Assembly: GCF_000499845.2 (NCBI RefSeq)
Contig: NC_023749.2
Location: forward strand, 6,543,030-6,607,029
Length of the DNA stretch: 64,000 nt
Direction of reading: 5' to 3'
DNA from: Phaseolus vulgaris
Lineage: Eukaryota; Streptophyta; Magnoliopsida; Fabales; Fabaceae
Shown: piece after piece, positions 49,730-62,400 of the stretch
Position numbering within the stretch: the stretch's first letter is position 1
Layout of the letters: the number at the start of each line of letters is the position of its first letter
The notes under the pieces: model-generated
What the model saw: the letters and a program-made list of their open reading frames with translations, nothing else
Database searches by the model: none
What the model was told of the DNA's origin: nothing
Program-made: the position numbers and the translations under genes

Positions 49730-50588
49730 CCAGTCATTGGAGAACATGTTGGCATGTTCAAAAGCACAGCAGGAGAGGAAGCCAAGGCCTCAGCCAGAAC
49801 AAGCTCTAAAGTGCCCCAGATGTGACTCCACCAACACCAAATTTTGTTACTACAACAATTATAGCCTTTCCCAGCCAAGGTATTTCTGCAAGTCTTGCAG
49901 GAGATATTGGACCAAAGGAGGAACACTGAGGAATGTTCCTGTGGGAGGAGGGTGCAGGAAGAACAAGAGGTCATCATCATCTTCAACATCAAAGAGAATC
50001 CAAGATCAAGGATTCACACCCAATCCAAACAACCCGCTCACTGGCCTTCCTTCATTGTCTTATGACTCCAGCGACCTCACTCTTGCATTAGCAAGGCTGC
50101 AAAAGCAGTCATGTGGGCAATTGGGTTATGATGAGCATGACTTTTCAATTTTGGGGAACCACACAAGCACCCCATGTGATATCCTTGGCAACCCTGGCAT
50201 GCACCACTCTTCCACAAACCCAGGTTTCATGGATTCGCTTAGAAGTGGATTCCTTGGAACCCAAAGTAATATTCAGAATCTGTACTATGGATATGGGAAT
50301 GGGGACATGGGGGAGGTGGACAATGGCAATGCTTGTGGTGGGGTTAGTGGAGAGATGATGCTGCCTTATGATCAAGAAATGAGTGTTGCCACCACCCAAG
50401 CAGTGACAGTCACTACCATGAAACAAGAACTTTGCAATGCAAGGGAACAAAGTGAGAGTAGGGTGTTGTGGGGCTTCCCATGGCAACTCAATGGAGATAC
50501 CAACATGGGTGAGCTTGACTCAGGAAGAGCTAATTGGAATGGTCTCACCTCATCTTGGCATGGACTTCTCAATAGTCCACTAATGTAG
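49273..50588 (+). CDS. Dof-type zinc-finger transcription factor (2 exons, 298 aa)
   Basis: A nuclear DNA-binding protein of the plant-specific Dof family, which recognises AAAG cores. Exon 1 (49273-49299) encodes MDPSTGQHQ. The intron has donor GTAAAT and acceptor TTGTTGCAG. Exon 2 is 49719-50588 with TAG at 50586-50588. The Dof finger has Cys41, Cys44, Cys66 and Cys69 in CX2CX21CX2C, with [20 protein letters not shown] and [18 protein letters not shown], followed by a basic/Ser tail ([15 protein letters not shown]). The remainder is Asn/Gly/Ser rich, with a C-terminal [11 protein letters not shown] and then ELDSGR, probably an activation segment. This C-terminal block resembles the Arabidopsis Dof2.1 type from memory; the exact orthologue is uncertain. 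Two upstream ORFs suggest translational control. Confidence 0.93.
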
Positions 50589-52097
50589 TAGACACAATCA
50601 AGCTAAGGCACTGATAATTATTTCCTCTCGTGTTTGATGAAAACAAAAATCAGTCTAATTAGGACTTTCAATCCTCCTGAGTGCTGCTGGGTTAATAGGG
50701 GTTTGGTTAATAGATGATTCCCTTGAATCATCTCCTTTTACTTTCTTGTTGTTTTTCTCTCTCTCTTTTTTGCTCCTTAAATTGTCAAATTTTTTGTACT
50801 AAATAGACTAATGAAAGTTCAGAGGTTGTTTGCAAACCAAGTCAATGAAGTTGGAGAGAAGTAGATATAGATGATCAATCATCATTTCCTTATTTGACAG
50901 ATGAGAGAGAGAGAGAGAGGCAGGGAGAATGAGAGTGATGTTTCATAGTTTAATGCAGCCTGAGCATGAACTACTCTCTGAGCAGTTAGAATCATTTTCT
51001 TTCAGGAGCTTTGAATTTATAATTAGTGATAGTTTCGAGATATTCTTCTACGATTGCATCTTATTCTCACCAGGTAGATTCTTAGAACATGTTTGTACTG
51101 ACTACTGACTACTATTACTGAAATGCAGTATTAAATTAAATTAAAGTGGCTACCATTGTTCCATTATATGTTATGATATGATAGTGGAGCTGAATCAGGT
51201 GATAAGAATTTTAGAATAGAAATTTCAGTGAAGCATGAGCACCAACTTCGGTGAGGATTTTGTCTCTCTCTTTGGCACTTGGGAGACCAAATCCAACTTA
51301 GGATTTGGGCGTGAGAAAATGGTCAGTAATAAGTTTGAAAATTATTTGAAGTGCCTTAATCAATGACAGTGAGCTACATTACTGCATCATGGTTTGAAAA
51401 TGTGGCATAAAAAATTGAATGGAGTCAGAGGGAGAATCTGATTTGTTTGGTTGTCACCCTTTGAGAAATTGTTCTTTTGGGTATGAAAACATGAAAATAG
51501 ATACTATATGCAGCTGTATAGCATTGAACAAGTGATTTTTTCTTGCAGTGTAGATGAGATTACTGTTTTAAAATTATAATAGAACTAAAGGGTCTGAATT
51601 TTAAAAATTGACCATCACATTCATTCACCTCAAAGAGCAACAAGTGCTGGGCCTACTTTGGTTGGAGTTTCAAATGAGAAGAAGGTGGAGCAAGTACAGG
51701 TAGTCAAATTCTTCAACTAGCACTATCTCTTGCTTATCTGACAAACCACATGCCACAAACATCATACTATATTATTCTCCTCCTATCTAAACTTAAATCT
51801 TCTCCTTTAAGTTTCTTCACACTGCTACAATTTAAATAATGCTTCACCCTTCAATGTTTTCTTTTTTAGCATATTTGTATTCCAACTTAAGTCTGCAACA
51901 TTTATAAAATAAACTTCAGTCATAAAAATAGTCTGTAACACTAGTTAGAGTTACCATATCTGACATGTTATTTCTTTTGACACTCATCAAATGGTTTTGT
52001 TATTAAAAAATGTAGCGGTTGTAAGAAGTTAAACAATTTTGCTACAGTGAAACAATCTATAACATTAGTAAGAAGTGTTAAATATATACAAAAATTT
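50589..52097. other. 3'UTR of the Dof gene and intergenic DNA
   Basis: The first 250-400 bases look like 3'UTR. A (GA)n microsatellite lies at about 50902-50920. No further gene seen. Confidence 0.55.
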
Positions 52098-52430
52098 TAG
52101 GGTTAAATATAAAAAAACTGATTTTCGTCTTTAATCTAAACTTTAGATCTACTGGGTACTTGTACTAAGGAAACTATTGTAATGAATCTTTGTTACTTTT
52201 TTTGTGGCAAACAAATTTCTAGGATGGACTAGAATACTAAAATATTTCATGTTGACTCGTCGCTGATGTAGATGTTATAATATTATAATACACTCTATGC
52301 TAAAAAATTATTTGTTATGTAAAAAATCACTGGCCAGAATCATTTTCATATTTTTTTTTTACAACAAGTATTCAGGAGATTAAAAGTTTGAACACAAAGA
52401 AGGTCTAAAGTTTGAACTAGAAATAAAAAT
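52098..52430. repeat. Diverged relative of the 19224 MITE-like unit
   Basis: It starts 'gggttaaatataaaaaaact' and shares 'aaactttagatctactggg', 'aatactaaaatatttcatgt' and 'tgatgtagatgttataatat' in the same order as 19224-19557. The right end is not clear because the next inverted-repeat unit begins at about 52438. Confidence 0.5.
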
Positions 52431-52437
52431 CAATTGC

Positions 52438-52745
52438 AATTAGTTACTATAGTGACTAAATTAGAAATCAATTTAGAGACTACAAAATTTTTTGATTTCT
52501 AAATTAATTTTTATTATTATTAAATAGTTTTTAAATTGGTATCTAATTAACTACCAATTATTTAGATTCTATTTGGTAGCAAAAATATTTTCTAATTAGA
52601 TACCAATTTAGAAATAATTTAACAAAAACTAATTTATAAACCAATTTTTTTTTTAGTTTATGAAGTGATCACTAATTTAGTCACTATAGCAACTAATTAT
52701 TTTTTGTCTCTAAAATTAGTGTATATTTCATGATTTTTTTTAGTG
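52438..52745. mobile_element. Foldback/MITE unit with 27-bp inverted repeats
   Basis: AATTAGTTACTATAGTGACT plus AAATTAG at 52438-52464 pairs with 52672-52698, 26 of 27 bases in reverse complement. To the right the sequence ends TTTTTTTTAGTG at 52745, the mirror of a CACTA terminus; no matching left terminus was found. Inner words ('ttggtatctaattaactacc', 'ggtagcaaaaat') also fold. A CACTA-derived unit is likely. Confidence 0.65.
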
Positions 52746-53554
52746 ATAATTAACCAATCTCTTTCTTCTTGCTAATCACTATATTATATTTTTCTTGGAA
52801 AATCATGATATGAATTTGGACATACTCAAGCTAGCAAAACCTGAAGCAGTGGTTTATTTAAACAAAAGGGTTTTCATTATAACCGTGTGTATACATGTAT
52901 GAATGTGGAGATCGAAGTTGAAGCACAAAATTTCGACCCAAATAGAAATGTTGAAGCGTGTAACATAATAATAATAGGAATATTTGGAACCTTATGGTCT
53001 AAGGCACATATCTTTTGTGTTGACAATAAAATTACGGCGATGAGACAAATTTGACGGTTGTTCAGACTTGAGAGTCACTAATCAGATCAACACATACGTT
53101 GTTCTTAGTTTAATAATAATATCAGTACCCTTTTAAAACGAGACAACAACAACAAAGAATCCAGAGAGAAGACTAATAAGATTTTCTGTCTTTGAAATTC
53201 TCCAATGTAAGATACTATTACATCAAATTATTCAAACTTAGAATGAGAAGTTCCTCACGTCTCACGTGTTACGCTAAAACATTGGTACTCATAATATCAG
53301 CTTACATAAATATAGGGTACATGCATTATCGGCACAGATATCTCACAAGGGGCATCGTTATTCCTGTGTCATTCGATCTCAAGAAAAAAAAAAAATTATA
53401 TCGACAACTTTATTTGTTTATTTATATTTTTCATCCTAGGGATTCTATGAAATACCGACACTTTGTTTGTTTTCGATAATGGAAACTTATTCTGTATTTA
53501 TTATGTAGTATACATACTGACATTCACATTCACATTGATACGATATACACATGA
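52746..53554. other. Intergenic, A+T-rich
   Basis: Nothing coding or repetitive recognised. The 95-codon ORF at 53192-53479 has no motif and biased composition. Confidence 0.5.
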
Positions 53555-54001
53555 AAATCATAACAAAAATTTATACAATAAATTTGAGTTTTTAAAAAAT
53601 TAATATATTTTTTTAAAAAAATTGTGTTAAAATCGTGACAGAATTGTAAAAATTTCAACAAATATTTTTGAATAGAACACACTACCAATACGTGACCTAC
53701 AAATATCATACGAATATCGATGTTCAGTACGTGTATCCGACATGGACACATCATTTAATAAATGTTTTAGTGGCGGATTAAAAAAAAATTATTTTTTATT
53801 TTTATAATCATAATATAAATTTATACCATAAATTTAAATTTTAAAATATATTAATGATTTTTTTTTTTAAATTGTGTTAGAACTGTGATAAAATTGTAAA
53901 AATTCAACAAATATTTTTTAAATAAAACACTTTATCAATACATATCTTATAAGTGTCGTATAAATATCGATGTTGAATACTATTGTCCGACACGGACATG
54001 T
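53555..54001 (+). repeat. Dispersed ~200-bp repeat, copies 3 and 4 in tandem
   Basis: Copy 3 (53555-53758) and copy 4 (53799-54001) both run from 'tttatac.ataaattt' through 'gtgttagaa/taaaat..gtgac/taa' and 'caacaaatattttt' to 'gacatggacacatcattt' and 'gacacggacatg'. They are separated by about 40 bp. Confidence 0.75.
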
Positions 54002-54769
54002 TGAAAGAAATTCACAATTTGGTGAATAATGGTTCGAATAGTTTTAACCATTAACATTTAATTGATTCGGTCCAAAGAACACTAATATGAATCCCTACCT
54101 ACAGTTACACATTATTGCGTGGGTAAAGTTGAACAAGTGCCCAAGTCTCAAACAGTACTGCGTTTAGAAAGGAAAGGTTAATTCTTTTTCTTTTTCATTT
54201 TTTTACACCGTTCTTTATTTAAAAAATTAAAGTGGACTAACTTTTATAAAATAAAAATTTGAATTTGAAATTAGTATTAGTAATCTAAAATAATTTAACG
54301 ATAGAATACAGTAAATATAATTTAATTTAATTTATATTTTTTCCAATTATGATAAAGGATGAAAAGGCACTATATTCTAAATTTTGTACCCATTTATATT
54401 TTTTTGTTAATTTGCATTCTTTTTTCTGTATATTTCTTTTAGTCATTTAAATATTTTTTTCTATCAATTTTCTTGTTTTTTCCTATTTTTTTCTCACACA
54501 TTTTTTATATTCAAATTATTTTTGGATTCTTTAATCCTTTGAACTTTTTAACTACTTAAAATTTTCTTCTATAAATTTTCTCTCTCATTTCTTTTATCCC
54601 TTTGAGTTTTTTTTCTCTTATTTGCCCCATTTCTTTCTCATTAACATTTTGAACTACTATTAATTTAGATAAATTTTGTAAGACATTTTTTGTTTGTTTA
54701 GTAGGGATGATTTTAAAAAAATAAAGGTTAAAATTATACTTTAAAAATATATATACTAATTTTAATTAT
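54002..54769. other. Intergenic, A+T-rich
   Basis: No gene or element recognised. Confidence 0.5.
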
Positions 54770-55015
54770 TTAACTATTTTAAGTAGATTTATATCTAATT
54801 CAATCTCACAAAATTAATACATATATATTATATAGGTGAAAATATCTAATACACCTCTTAATAATTTCCAAAGAATAACTTGATAAGATATTCTCATATA
54901 CCATTAATTTACGAGTAACTTAATCTGACAAAATTAACTTATAAGATTGTACTCTATTTATATATTATAATTTAGTTTTACTTTTAATTAATGTGAAATC
55001 TTCTATAATTCTTAA
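54770..55015 (-). mobile_element. Badly decayed TRIM-like element
   Basis: Two inverted LTR-like stretches (about 54775-54850 and 54900-55015) keep the order seen in the 10201-10319 LTR: 'tctaattcaatctcacaaaa'; then 'taacttaatctgacaaaatt', 'atttatatattata' and 'taatgtgaaatcttc'. The primer site is not recognisable. Confidence 0.45.
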
Positions 55016-56072
55016 ACTCGTTATCTCTCTAATCTCCTTAGTTTTCTGAAACTATTCCTTGTTTGGTATTTTACAACAGGAATAATAATTTGAACAAAAA
55101 TAAAGCATTTTTTTCTCAAGAAAACATGCTCAGTAGCAATTACAAGCGAACACTGAGTTAAATTACACAACACAACTTTTTACAGACCCAAATGAAACAA
55201 TCATTTTAAAAGTTTTACAACAAGAATTGCCATGAACAAATAATACAAAAAACCAACACCAGCTCTAAAAGGAACGAACATTTTAGACAGTAACAAAAGT
55301 GCAAAGTATAACCACAAATCAAATTTAAACAGCATATAATTAATTAAAAACACTAATTTTTATATTTCCTCCAATTCTGGCGTGGAGCTGCATACTATTC
55401 CGTAACCCCTTTTAATCATGCTTCCTCCATTAAAATTGGAAAATGCAAAGACATTGTAGCATGAATTTGAAAGGGTATCGAAGGAAATTGCACCACCACA
55501 GGTAATGATTATTCAATTCAAACTCAAAAAAACAATTTCGTAAAACGAAACAGTGGTGCAAAATGAAACATTGAAACTGACCCCATGTGAGTACGAATCG
55601 CAGCTTCTGAAGAAAATTTCAAACACATATTTCGAATGAGAAATTTATTTGTGAGTAAGAAAATTTGATTTAGAAAGAAGTTCTAAACCAAAAATGTGTG
55701 AAAAATAAACAAGCTCAGTTTTGCTTACAGGAGAAAAAGGTACCTAGTTTTTTTTTTCTATGAAAATCATCCATGGATTCCAGTTGTTATTGTTATTATT
55801 ATTAACAAAAGAATGTTTCTAAGTGTAGTATTGTCTTCAAATACTCGTCATTATTCTTAGATTTTTACATCATGTGAAGCTCAATGTATTCAATAACTAA
55901 ACACCAACGTTTGAAGTGCAGTTCACAAACAGTTTGATATGGAGAAGGATTTACAGTGCAGATTGGAAGGTAAGGGTCAGACAAAATTGCAAAAGACATA
56001 ATAAACATTACATGAACACACTATTATTGGACTAAAATTTCAGAACATAACATACATAAAATCAGACACTCA
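55016..56072. other. Intergenic and 3'UTR of the ICR gene
   Basis: The last few hundred bases are likely 3'UTR of the minus-strand gene ending at 56073. No other gene seen. Confidence 0.5.
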
Positions 56073-59000
56073 CTATTTTTGAGGCCTCTTCCATAAGACC
56101 CCGAATTTCTTCAGCATGTTGCCATTTTTCTTTCTCTGGAAGTCATCATCCATGTCTTCAGCATAGGGTGAGCACTTGTAGCTGTTATCCAGAGACACAG
56201 TTCTCTCTGTGAGTTTCCCATTGTTTCCTGATGAAAGCATAGCAGCAGCAGCCTCTGCAGCCTTCCTCCACTGATCAGACTGCACCTTTAGTCTTCTCAG
56301 TTCTGCTTCCATTTCTAAATTTGCTGCTTGTGCTGCTTCTAGCTGCTCAGCCACTCTTGCAGCCTTCTTGTTGCTCCTATCTGCTTCCTCCATCACAATC
56401 CCAAGTTTCATGAGAGCCTCTCGTTCCGCGGCCTTAGCTCCCTCTACCTCAGCTGCAACTTCCTCACTCACTTTGCCACCATCTGAGAACTTGTTGATTT
56501 CCATCTTCAGCATTTCATTCTCCTCAGATATGCTTGGCAGTGTAGTCTCCTTGTCCATCATATCTGACTTCAGTTCAGCCACACATTCTTCTAGTCTTTT
56601 AGTTTCCCTTTTGAGTTCATGCTCATTTTTGGATGACATGCTCTCTTGAAGCTTGAGGTTCAAGTTCTCATTCTCCTCCACAATGCCTTGTAACTCAGTT
56701 TCCTTATCCATTAGGTTAGCCTTCAACTCTTCGATTTCAGCTTTCTTCCTTTTCAACTCAGCCTCTAGCTCACCTTCCCTCTTAGCAGTTTCAGATTTTA
56801 TCTGCTCCACCATCTCATATGCACTCCTGATCTGCACCGTGCTTTGAATCTTTTCTTCTTGGGATTTAGTCTCAGCAGTCTCTACAGCAGATTGCAGGCG
56901 TCCAACCTCAGACTTCAAATACACAACTTCTGCTTCTAGATCATTAGAATCCTCTCCCTCTTTCAATATTTCAGGTTGGTGTTCAAATTTGTTACTGATG
57001 GAATCTGTCTGAAGTATGCTAACAAGTGCCTCTAGTGAGTTTACCCGTGCTTTGGACTGGTCTAACTCCAAAGCAATAGTGTTGTAGCCATCAACAGCTT
57101 TTGCAACATCTGCCCTTAGGATCTCAATAGTTGTTTTTGCAGCCTCACGTTGCAACATGGTTTCATTGACCAATGCTTGGGCCTGAGCTTCAGATTCTTT
57201 GTAATCCCTTAGTTGGCTTTTCATGGTGTCCACAAGAGAAAGAGCTTCAGACAAGTTCTGCTTCAGGTTTAGTAGCTCTGTGTCTGCTGATTCTGCTTGT
57301 TGAGATTGTACACTCTCACAATTAGCTACCAATTCAAGTTCGGTCTGGAGAATCTGAATTTCGTTCATTGCTGAGGCCAAGGCAGCAGACTCAACTGAGA
57401 GCTGCTTTTTGGAGGCCTCAAGTTCAGATTGGCATGCCATATCACGCTCATCTATAATTTTCTGCAGCTCAAGAACACGACCTTCTCCAGCAGCACAAAG
57501 ATCCAGAACGTGTTTTTGTGACTCTTCGAATTTCGCAGATAGAGCTAATAGTTGCTCCTTGGACTCCAGGGCATCTTGCTGAGCTTGCCTCTTGCTTGAT
57601 TCAGACACAACAAGCTGATCCATCACCTTCTTCAAATCATTTTGGAGTTGAGAAATTTGAGATTCCAATTCAGATATTTTGCTGGGGCGCTTCCTCTAAA
57701 GCAACACAAAATTACAATGCTTTATAATTCACCACAAATTTCGAGGCTAGGAAAACTCTACTGATAAATTATAGAAAACAACACATCATATTGGTGCTTC
57801 CAACAAGGATTACAAAAGCACACGTAGAAAAATGGCACAAGATACCTTATACCTCAGGTCAGGAACAAATAAACACAATACTACTTTTAGAAGTCATGTG
57901 TGTACAATGCCAAACGCATAATAAAACCAACGATAAGTTGTTATATTAAAACACATTAGTTTATTCTGATAAATCCAGTGACTTGAATACACTTAAATGT
58001 TTTTAAGAACAGAATCCTTAAAAAAAAGGTATATCTATATCCATCTACTAAATGGAGAAAATGCACTTTGTAGGAGGAGAATCTACACAAAATATTTATT
58101 CTAAATATTTGCTGTTCCAACATATCTAGTTAAAATTTTGCAGTGAATGTATCATTTGAAAAAGAATCGATACCTCAATAACTGGGCTTCGGGGTGATCT
58201 GCGATCAGTGACTTTGGGGCTTCTCTCCTTTGCTGATTTATTGGCCTGACTTGAAGAAGATACAGAATCAATGTCCACAGTAGTAGGCCTGAGTTGGCGC
58301 ACAGCACGAGGAGACACCTTCTGAGGCATCTCAGAGGATCCACTTCTGAAATGAATATACACTAGTGTAATAAGCAAGTGAACTTCACTGTGGGAAATGG
58401 AAACCAATATCTCTAAATTCTAGCCTCAAATACCTTGTAGCCATGTTAAACAATATTCTTACACTCACATTGCAGCAGAAATCCTTTTAGGTGATATAGA
58501 ACTGATACTAGATAAGTCGAACCATTCTTCAAGCCAAATTTAAACAAACACGTGCATGCTATAATACAAAGTAACAACTATGGAAGAAGATTCCTACAAG
58601 TTACAACAAAGTCTTCCTAATGTAACATAGAGTCATCATCTTTATAAATTCGGTTTGAAAAAGAAAAGTGCTATAAACACAAATTAAAAGAAGCTTACAT
58701 GTCACAAAAAAGTCTTCCTAAAACAACATGGGTGTCATCAACTTCATAAATTATGTTTGAAAATGAGAGGTTTCTTCCAAGCACAAATGAAAATAACTCC
58801 TACAAGTTACAAGAAAGTCCTCTTCACACATAACTTGGGCGCCATAAGCTTCATAAATTCAGTATGGAAATGATATGTGTATTCCAAGCACATGTTTTCA
58901 ATTAACTAACAAGGTGATTAACAAGCAGAAACTCTCTTTTTTCAAGATATATATGATCACCATTGCTCAATGGGGATGGTTGGTGCTAAATGTTGCCCCA

Positions 59001-59749
59001 ACAAAGGACATAATGGCTTTAAAATTTGATACTCATCAGGGAGAAAAAAAAAGTAATAATATGACTATATATTCCTAGAAAAAACAAAGCTTTGTTCATT
59101 CATTAGAGTTGGTAATAATAACTGCCCCGGGTCCCAATCTCCATTATCCCATTCCGCAGTTATAGGGAGGAACCATATTAACCAAAAAGGAAAGTGTAGA
59201 GTGATAATTAGGCCTATAGATTTGGAGACAAATATGATTAGCCATCATCCAACTGTTCTACAAATTGGTCCAATTTATCATATGGATAAATCAAGAACAC
59301 ATTATTTAGGTGAACACAATAATGTCTTTTTAGTGTAATGGTATATTTGGTTAGCTTTCGGCAATTGATATATTTCAACACATAACAGAAAAGTTCAGCA
59401 AAATTAATTATACGAGAAATGGCAAAAGGAGAAAGTGTCCCAAGCTTGAAGGAGTAGACTTCACAAACATTTGGTGCACTAATTGCTGTTAACAACGTGA
59501 AGAATAAATATAGAACTTAAATTTATTATCATTTTTCTCCTGATTTAGAAATACTAAATGACATTAAAATTTGATATATGAGAAAATGGTAAAATACAAC
59601 ATAAACCAATGCAAGCAACACCACTGAACTAATTGCCTTTTAAAACCAGAAATCATTTTGAAACAGCAAGGTAAGAAGCAATATTAATAAAACAGTTTAA
59701 CAGCAATGCACCAATCAATCAAAGATTACCTTGTCTTTGGTGTCTGCAT
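56073..59749 (-). CDS. ICR: ICR/RIP-type interactor of active ROP GTPases (3 exons, 604 aa)
   Basis: A plant-specific coiled-coil scaffold that binds activated ROP GTPases and links them to cell-polarity and microtubule factors. Exons are 59749-59730 (MQTPKT plus part of R7), 58345-58174 and 57695-56073; phases close. Residues 1-65 are basic and Ser/Pro rich ([28 protein letters not shown]). From [11 protein letters not shown] (about 65) to about 530 the protein is almost continuous coiled coil. The C-terminal [14 protein letters not shown] (from Gln539) contains the QWRKAA motif known to be needed for ROP binding in ICR1. The C-terminus is [13 protein letters not shown], a basic/hydrophobic end. 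Length suits the ICR2/ICR3 (RIP3/RIP5) group rather than short ICR1. No frameshift or missing part is seen. Which paralogue it is cannot be settled. Confidence 0.92.
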
Positions 59750-59832
59750 GGCTTAATTGCTTCCTGTCCAGTAACGAGAACCCGGTTTAATAATTTGGGC
59801 CTTGCTGCTTGAATGCTCCCTGACCCACAATG

Positions 59833-61783
59833 ACTGCAACAATTCAGACAAATATCACACACAGAGACAAGAGAATCCAATGACAAGGTGGAAGTTACGG
59901 AACAAATAAATGTGTTCATGCAGGATGGTAAGGTCTTCTTATCTTCACCTCCTAAGCCATAAATGCAGAAGATTTGCTCAATGTGATTTTCACTTCTATG
60001 TTAAAAGAGCACCTTTACCTTACTAGTGACAACTTACCTAATAATATAACTACTTTATAAAGATGGTTAAAAAAGAAAACACTTCATAGATTCTCACTAC
60101 AGTTCACTCCATCCTAAAGTGTCAATTATAATAAAACTGTGTCAAAAATTGTCAGTAGAAAATGTGAGCAGGAACAAGAGATGGAGACCATTATCAAAAG
60201 ATGGAAAAATAAAAGTGAGACAAATTGGAATTAACACAATATGTCAACCACAGGTCCACACATGAGGGAAAACGTTCTCATTACCAACTGATGCTATGAT
60301 AATTTCTTTCAGGCTAACAGCACCCCAGTAATGATCAAGAGGGGCCTACAACTACAACAACAGAAAATCATGAAAAATTACACATGTGCCCAACATCTCC
60401 ACATTTCTAACAAGGAAAATACCAACTCGCCCCTGTGAGTTAATGAACTAACAGATCCAACCTGGACCTGATCAAGGAAAGCTTCAAATTTTGTGTCCAA
60501 ATCAAAAATGGGACTTTTTACTGCAATGTAATCTTGGTTCAAACCAGCTATGCCCACACAAAAAATCTACCAAATACCTATAAAAAATCAGACTTTCGAG
60601 GTGTTTGGACTTCATTTTAGAAATCTGGATCGAATAAGGGTTTCTTGGCCAACCCACTATAACCAGTTAAACCACATTGGATCCCGTAACCCGTTTTAAC
60701 ACCTCTATTCCATAGATACATGGACTAGGGGCATTATTGTAAAAATTAAAATGAAAATTTCATAGCCCCCAATTTTGCCGTGAAAGTAGGCATGGTCCAC
60801 TGAACGAGAGTTTAGGATGTGAAGTTGTTGTGATATGAACACAAATCATTTTACCTAAAACCGCTCAAACCTTCTGATTCTGTCTGCACTACACTAGGCT
60901 CTAACCCGTTCACATTTTTCACACCATAGCTTCAACGAGGAAACAAACAAGATGTTCACATAACATGTAGTTGAATTTTGTGACAAAACATGTTCTATCC
61001 ATGTGCATTGCAGAACAGAAAAACGGCAAGACAGAGAAGGAAAAACCTCTGCCCCTAGGAGGTCACTTCATGCAAGGAATCTCTCTGGGGGTAAGGGGAA
61101 TCACGTGTTGCTGGAAACGAGAAAGCATGCAAAAACGTTAAACTCGACAACGAAAGGAAGATGGTGTAAGGAAGGAACACTTAAAAAAAACCCATCTTTT
61201 GAGAATGAAATGAGAGAGAACAGAGAGATTAATTTATTGAGCATGAAATAAAAAGCTGAAGAAGCAGATAAAGAAACAGACAAAAGAAGTACATTGTAGA
61301 ATAACCCCTTTTTCTTAATATATTCCTTTTGCTTTTGAGAAAGGATGAGCGAAATATATTATACACGAAAGCTACGAAACCTTGCAGCTAGCTCGAATAT
61401 TGATGTCAGTTTGTTTTGGCATAGCTTTTGACAAGCAAAAAGCGCTTTTCAAGAGTGAAAAACAGCAAGAGTTGGAAAAGAAACATCACATTTCAGCTTC
61501 AACAAAGTAACGTCTTTATTTTGGCGAGTTAAGAAAGAAGCAAACCAGTTTTCTAACCAAAAGGTAAAAACAAATGTGAAGATGGAGAGCCCAATTCAAA
61601 AAGAGTTCTCCTTTGAAAGAAGCTTGAAGCTTTAAGTAGCCCAGAGAGAGTAGTTTCTCTAAGCAATGTGGGACTTGGAAGTGTGTGGTGTGTCACCACT
61701 TTGCATTGAGAAAAAAGTAGAATGTTGATGGAAATGAAGTAAGAAAATGGATGCAGATATGCATGGATCCATGAGTGCTAACC
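59833..61783 (-). other. 5'UTR intron of the ICR gene (inferred), ~1.95 kb
   Basis: On the minus strand a C/T-rich leader (about 62000-61784) ends with CCTCAAG|GTTAGC. The next good acceptor upstream of the ATG is GAATTGTTGCAG, ending at 59834. This gives a second leader exon 59833-59730 that includes the start codon. The interval holds no ORF of interest. Confidence 0.55.
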
Positions 61784-62099
61784 TTGAGGTGGTGGTGAAG
61801 GTTGAAGAGTGGTAGGTGTTTAAGGTTGTGGGTGGTTTGGCATGTTGTATTCCATTGGGTGTGTGTGAAGTGTGGAAGGTAACAAAGAAGGTGAAGTGGG
61901 AGATAGAGGGAGTGAATGGTGATTGGAGAGGAAGGAAGAAAACAAAAGAGTACTCTGTCTTTGTCATTTCAGCAAGGGAAGAGCGAAGTATTAATCAGTT
62001 TGAAATAGGAGTTTGCGTCCGCACACTGCACTCCATGTGTCCTATCCTATCATTCTCACCTGCTCCTTCACTTTTTTCTAACTTCTTTTTCTTAAACTA

Positions 62100-62400
62100 T
62101 TAATCAACTCAAACCTCGTTTTTTTAGCCTGGTTTATAAAAAGAGACAAACTTTCACATTTTCTTCACAACAATAAATTAATGGGGTTTTTTCTTTGTAA
62201 AAACATTTCGGTCTTCTTAATTGTTTGTGCATTGCTTTCAACGTGGACTTTTTTGAGAATGATAGGATTAGAGAAATGATTGTAGTTTATTTGACGTGAT
62301 GAAGAGTAACAAAAGGAAGGTGGAACCATAATGTGATACAAAGTTGTATTATTCTGAAAATAAGTCAAAATTGTTGTTGGTGATATAGATAAAGATTTTT
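62100..62400. other. Promoter side of the ICR gene
   Basis: A non-coding stretch upstream of the presumed leader. No distinct TATA box identified with confidence. Confidence 0.4.

Noticed and set aside
61816..62103. 95-codon plus-strand ORF
   Set aside because: Overlaps, antisense, the C/T-rich leader of the ICR gene; no motif.
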